This document shows, piece by piece, positions 60,461-64,000 of a stretch of 64,000 bases of DNA. A program made the translations under genes and the position numbers. Source of the DNA: Dasyornis broadbenti (lineage: Eukaryota > Chordata > Aves > Passeriformes > Dasyornithidae); contig VZRN01000659.1 in the NCBI GenBank assembly GCA_013397935.1, positions 2,069,466 to 2,133,465 on the forward strand, given 5' to 3'. The notes beneath the pieces were generated by a model. It saw only the letters and a list, made by a program, of their open reading frames with translations, was not told the origin of the DNA and did no database searches. Position 1 is the stretch's first letter. Each line of letters starts with the position of its first letter.

Positions 60461-60552
60461 AAGAAGGCACCAGAGAGAGGAATCACTGCATTTTCATCCA
60501 TACAGCAGGGAGACACCAAAGAAAGGAATCACTGCATTTTTGTCTGTATAGC
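60461..60552. repeat. 46-bp imperfect tandem duplication
   Basis: Copies 60461-60506 and 60507-60552 share aaggaatcactgcatttt-type cores (gaggaatcactgcatttt versus aaggaatcactgcatttt), with roughly a quarter of other positions differing. Confidence 0.85.
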
Positions 60553-63500
60553 CATCCACAGCAGTGAAAATAACAAGTGTCTGCCTGTACCAAATCTCAT
60601 CTGCCCCAATATCCCCTCTGCACCTGATCCCCTGTGCCTTGGTCCCTCCTTGGTCTACCAGCCCCTCTGTGGGTCTGTGTGGATTATGTACAGTTGATCC
60701 AAAGAGAGCAGCATGTCGTAAAGGGCATGTGTTATCACAAACTGACAGAGGCGCCCAGGGAGTGAATGAAGCACGCCTTCTTTCCTGTTCAGGCACTGCA
60801 ACACCCCATTAACTTTAGCAGCAGGAAATTACTTCTTGTGTGAAGGTTGAATTCCTCTGACTTAAACTTCTGCCCACTGGATCTTGTTATTCCCATGCCT
60901 GTAACTTTATACCACCCCACCACTCCCTTATCAGATAGATTTTTCTGTGTGCAAGAACATAAGGCTGCTAAGATTCCTCCTAGGTGAGAATGCCAGCCTT
61001 TCTATCTGAAGCCATACCTGGGAAAGCTTTGTCTCCAGGCTGGGGTCACCTGGACAGTTCTCCTGTGGACTCTCCCCAGTATTTCCTCATTCCTCGTGCC
61101 GCATGGACCCCATAACTGGACATCTCTCTCCGGAGTGGTTTTGTGCACACTGCACAGACAAATGGCAACGTGACTGCTTCTGTTTGATGCTCCTCTTCTT
61201 GTGCAACATCACCCTGGGAAGTTGTGTTGAGGAGGCTATTCATACTCACTCTCACAGCCTTTTTGGGGCAGATTCTCCTGTCATACAGGTACTCCTTTTG
61301 TTTTCTAAGCTGCAGTGTGCTTCTGATTTAGAAATATGTAAACATGTTTTGGATGGTGATTTTTAACCAGACATTATTCTTTCTCAGTAATCTGTCATTA
61401 TAACTGTATTTTCATCCCCTAGCTTTCCCATAGTGCATTTTATTTTTTTAGCAAATTGATTGTAGGACTTAATGATTTAAATAGTAGATGGAATTTTGCT
61501 AGTTACAAGTCTTTAATGTTTTTCTTTTTGCACAGGTCTGACTATAGTTAAATATGGGTCTCTTCCTCTTGAAATCTGTTTCTGGTGGCGACTTGGACTG
61601 TAATGCTGGCTGTCATAACCATACTCCAGACTCTTGTAGTGTAGAACACAAGAATACTGTTGATCTCCATGCCAAAAGCAAATCCCAGGAGCTTATTTAG
61701 AAGCAATTTAACTTCTAAAGTTAAAGTTTAATTACTAAAGTATCTGAACATTTACCAGGTTAATTAGACTGGATCAGCAAAATCTCATTCAGATGTAGTG
61801 GTTTCCTCATTTCCATTTAGATATGGATCTGTTTCGGCTTCTGCTGTGAACCTTTGTATCTAAGTCAGCAAAAATGCTTGCAGTCTTTTTTCTCTTCTCA
61901 CTTGCTTTTTTTTTTTTTTTTCCTCTTTCCAATTCTTGTCATTACATAATGGTACTCTGCTTTACTCCAAATGCATTGTTCTATCTGAAACTCACTGAAG
62001 CTGATGAAAGTCCTTCCACTGCTCTCAAAAGGCCCTACCTGAGGCTCATAATTTATGCATTTCCTTGGCTTTAAGCATCTGAGATATGTAAAGAATATAA
62101 TCTCTTTCTATCATGTCTTCTTTTTGTTCTTTTTTTTTTTCAAACACTCCATACAAGCTGTTAATGGAGCAAATGACATGGAAACATAATCTGTATTCCT
62201 GCAGGTTTTGTGGCTGTGCTTGCTGCTTATTCCTTATCACCTGAAGTGATAAAGCCATGTTGGTGATACCATAATTGAGTTTAGTGGAAGTGATTTATCA
62301 AGTTGCCAACAGAGAATGAAAACTTTGGGGGTGTGGGGGGAAACAAGCAGCAGGAGAATATGGACTTTTCAGAAACAGGAATCTTGTTTTTTATTCAAAT
62401 GGTTATGTTAATGAAAATCAAGGAGTGGGGGAAACCATAGTCACAACAATTTTGCTTACAGAGCAGATGATAGCTTATCTAAGGAAAAGGCTTTAAAGCT
62501 TGCCCTGAAATGTCATGTGTGTTTCATTATCTCTCTGATAAAGCCTAGTGTGTAGGATCTGTTCTTCACTCCTTGCTCCTAACTGATTAGAAATAAGTCT
62601 ATAATTCTTCATTACGCAGAGAAAATGTGGAAGAATCCCATACTTCAGAGTAGGAACAACAAACATACTTCTAGTGTGTCTTTCATGGAAAAAAATAATT
62701 TTTCTCAAGAACCAAATCAAAATCTTAGTGGCTTCAAAAGAAAAGCCTCACTTTTGGTTAGTTCATTTTCCTAATCTTACTTTTAAAAATTATTGTCTAA
62801 TATTTGCATTGTAGGACCACTCAAAAGCCCCAAACTTGGGGTGCCATTGAGCTGAGCTCCAGATAAGCACCCGTGAAGACATAAAATTTGGTATGTGAAT
62901 GTGCACCTAACAGCTGCTGGAGCCTGCAAAACGGCAGAGCCCTGTGGCCATCCTCAGCAGCCTTGGGCCTGGTGACTCCCCCTCTGCCAGGGCCAAGGAA
63001 AAAGTCATGTCTTCACCAAGGGCTGCTGTGGGGACCATCATCTCCAGAACATCCTGAGGGTGACACCAACGGGCCGAGGGAGCAGCTGCCCAGGTGTCCT
63101 GTACCTGCAGCCATGCGATTGATGAAACTGCACCTCAGCAGTTAATCAGTGAGCCAATGAGTTTAAAATTAGCTGGTGTTTCAAAGTGTTGCTGAACAGC
63201 TGAGGAGAAAGTGCTGACACCTGGCAACAACACTGCAGAGTGAGAGCTCATACAGTTTCTGGTCACTGATGTCTGTGGAAGCTGCTTAGCTTTGGAGATC
63301 ACCACCTTCCTCACCAAGCCCAAAATAAATCCATTACCACAAGAGGTTCAATTTTATTCAGCTTGGAAGTCATTGCTTTGGAGAAATTCTCCCTTTTATT
63401 TAATTCATTGTTTTGTTTTCCTCTCTGCAGGTAGAGGAACTGTGAAACAGCCCTATCAGGAATTCCTAATTTTGATAAATTAATTGTCTCCCTGTAGAGT

Positions 63501-64000
63501 GATTGATTACAGGAGATGCTGGGAAATGCATTTGCATGTTTCAGAGTACCTCAAATTAATTAATTATTCCACTTGAGTTACAAGTTAGTGAGCAGGACGA
63601 AACAAATGCCTTTGGAATAACTGTTTGCGGATCTCTTGTTTTAAAACAGGCAGCTAACAATTTACCTCTCCCTCTTTTTCACTTGTTCGTTTTATTTAAA
63701 TTAAAGGGTTTATTAAACTTGAACCTTAACAAAGTTTTAAAAGTTTGTTAGAATAAAGTTTCTTGGGGAGGAGAATTTCAATGCATCCCTTCCAGTTCGA
63801 TGCCAGGGTCAGAAAGAGATGTCCAGAGGCTGGAGAAGGATCACATGTCATCAAAAGAGCACATGAAGGGCAGCACAAAGGAATTCCTGCCACCCCAGCC
63901 AGTAAGTCATCTTCATCAGGGGGCCCAGCGTAAATACCTCTGTTCAAATGCACAGCATGGGGAATAAATGAGAGGAGTTAGAGTTGTGTACGTGCCTACA
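60553..64000. other. Intergenic flank to the window's right edge, no gene seen
   Basis: About 3.4 kb with no supported exon. A T run of about 17-18 lies near 61905-61922 and another near 62132-62141. The stretch 63550-63740 is AT-rich with several attaatta motifs. I cannot tell without alignments whether any of it is conserved. Confidence 0.6.

Noticed and set aside
61021..61366. Possible very old CR1 fragment around an 87-codon frame (aactggacatctctctcc region)
   Set aside because: Only scattered words resemble a reversed CR1. There is too little continuous similarity to annotate.
41400..64000. NCK2 exons, expected next in the syntenic order
   Set aside because: No frame resembles the NCK2 SH3 or SH2 domains. 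The gene probably lies beyond the right edge.
1..64000. CRISPR arrays, operons, toxin or phage modules, tRNA and rRNA genes
   Set aside because: No regularly spaced repeats, compact gene clusters or cloverleaf-like sequences are visible. All gene evidence is vertebrate and intron-containing.

Overview
The window looks like nuclear DNA from a bird. It has long AT-rich introns, sparse exons with consensus GT-AG splice sites, several 5'-truncated CR1 LINE fragments of the avian type, and a solo LTR that resembles the abundant avian ERVL LTRs. I see no bacterial, plasmid or phage features, no CRISPR array, and no rRNA or tRNA gene. I do not claim a species.

Two protein-coding genes are supported. 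The first is the 3' part of UXS1 (UDP-glucuronate decarboxylase 1) on the + strand. Nine coding exons lie between 6962 and 27531 and join with compatible phases into 267 complete residues plus a split valine. By counting, these correspond to human residues 153-420, including the Tyr231/Lys235 catalytic pair. The N-terminal exons are not in the window and would lie to the left of base 1. The second is ECRG4 (augurin, C2orf40), complete on the - strand. Its four coding exons between 41116 and 35235 encode a predicted 151-residue secreted precursor with a signal peptide and a dibasic processing site. The genes converge tail to tail, as I recall UXS1 and ECRG4 do on human chromosome 2. On that map NCK2 would lie further right, but I found no NCK2 exon here.

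Layout: 1-6961 is a UXS1 intron with a 36-base assembly gap, a 76-bp tandem duplication and a CR1 fragment. 6962-27531 holds the UXS1 exons, and one of its introns carries a CR1 fragment of about 1.05 kb. About 27532-28230 is the UXS1 3' UTR. 28231-35000 is the convergent intergenic region with a solo LTR. 35235-41116 is ECRG4, whose first exon sits in a CpG island. 41400-64000 is non-coding flank with three CR1 fragments, microsatellites and small duplications.

The two products are not known to act together. UXS1 makes UDP-xylose in the ER/Golgi for proteoglycan synthesis, and ECRG4 is a secreted peptide precursor. No previously undescribed system is visible. The least ordinary structure is a nested pair of direct duplications (about 181 bp and 101 bp) around two UXS1 exons. 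Most of the long open frames outside these genes are chance frames or fall in repeats or GC-rich DNA.
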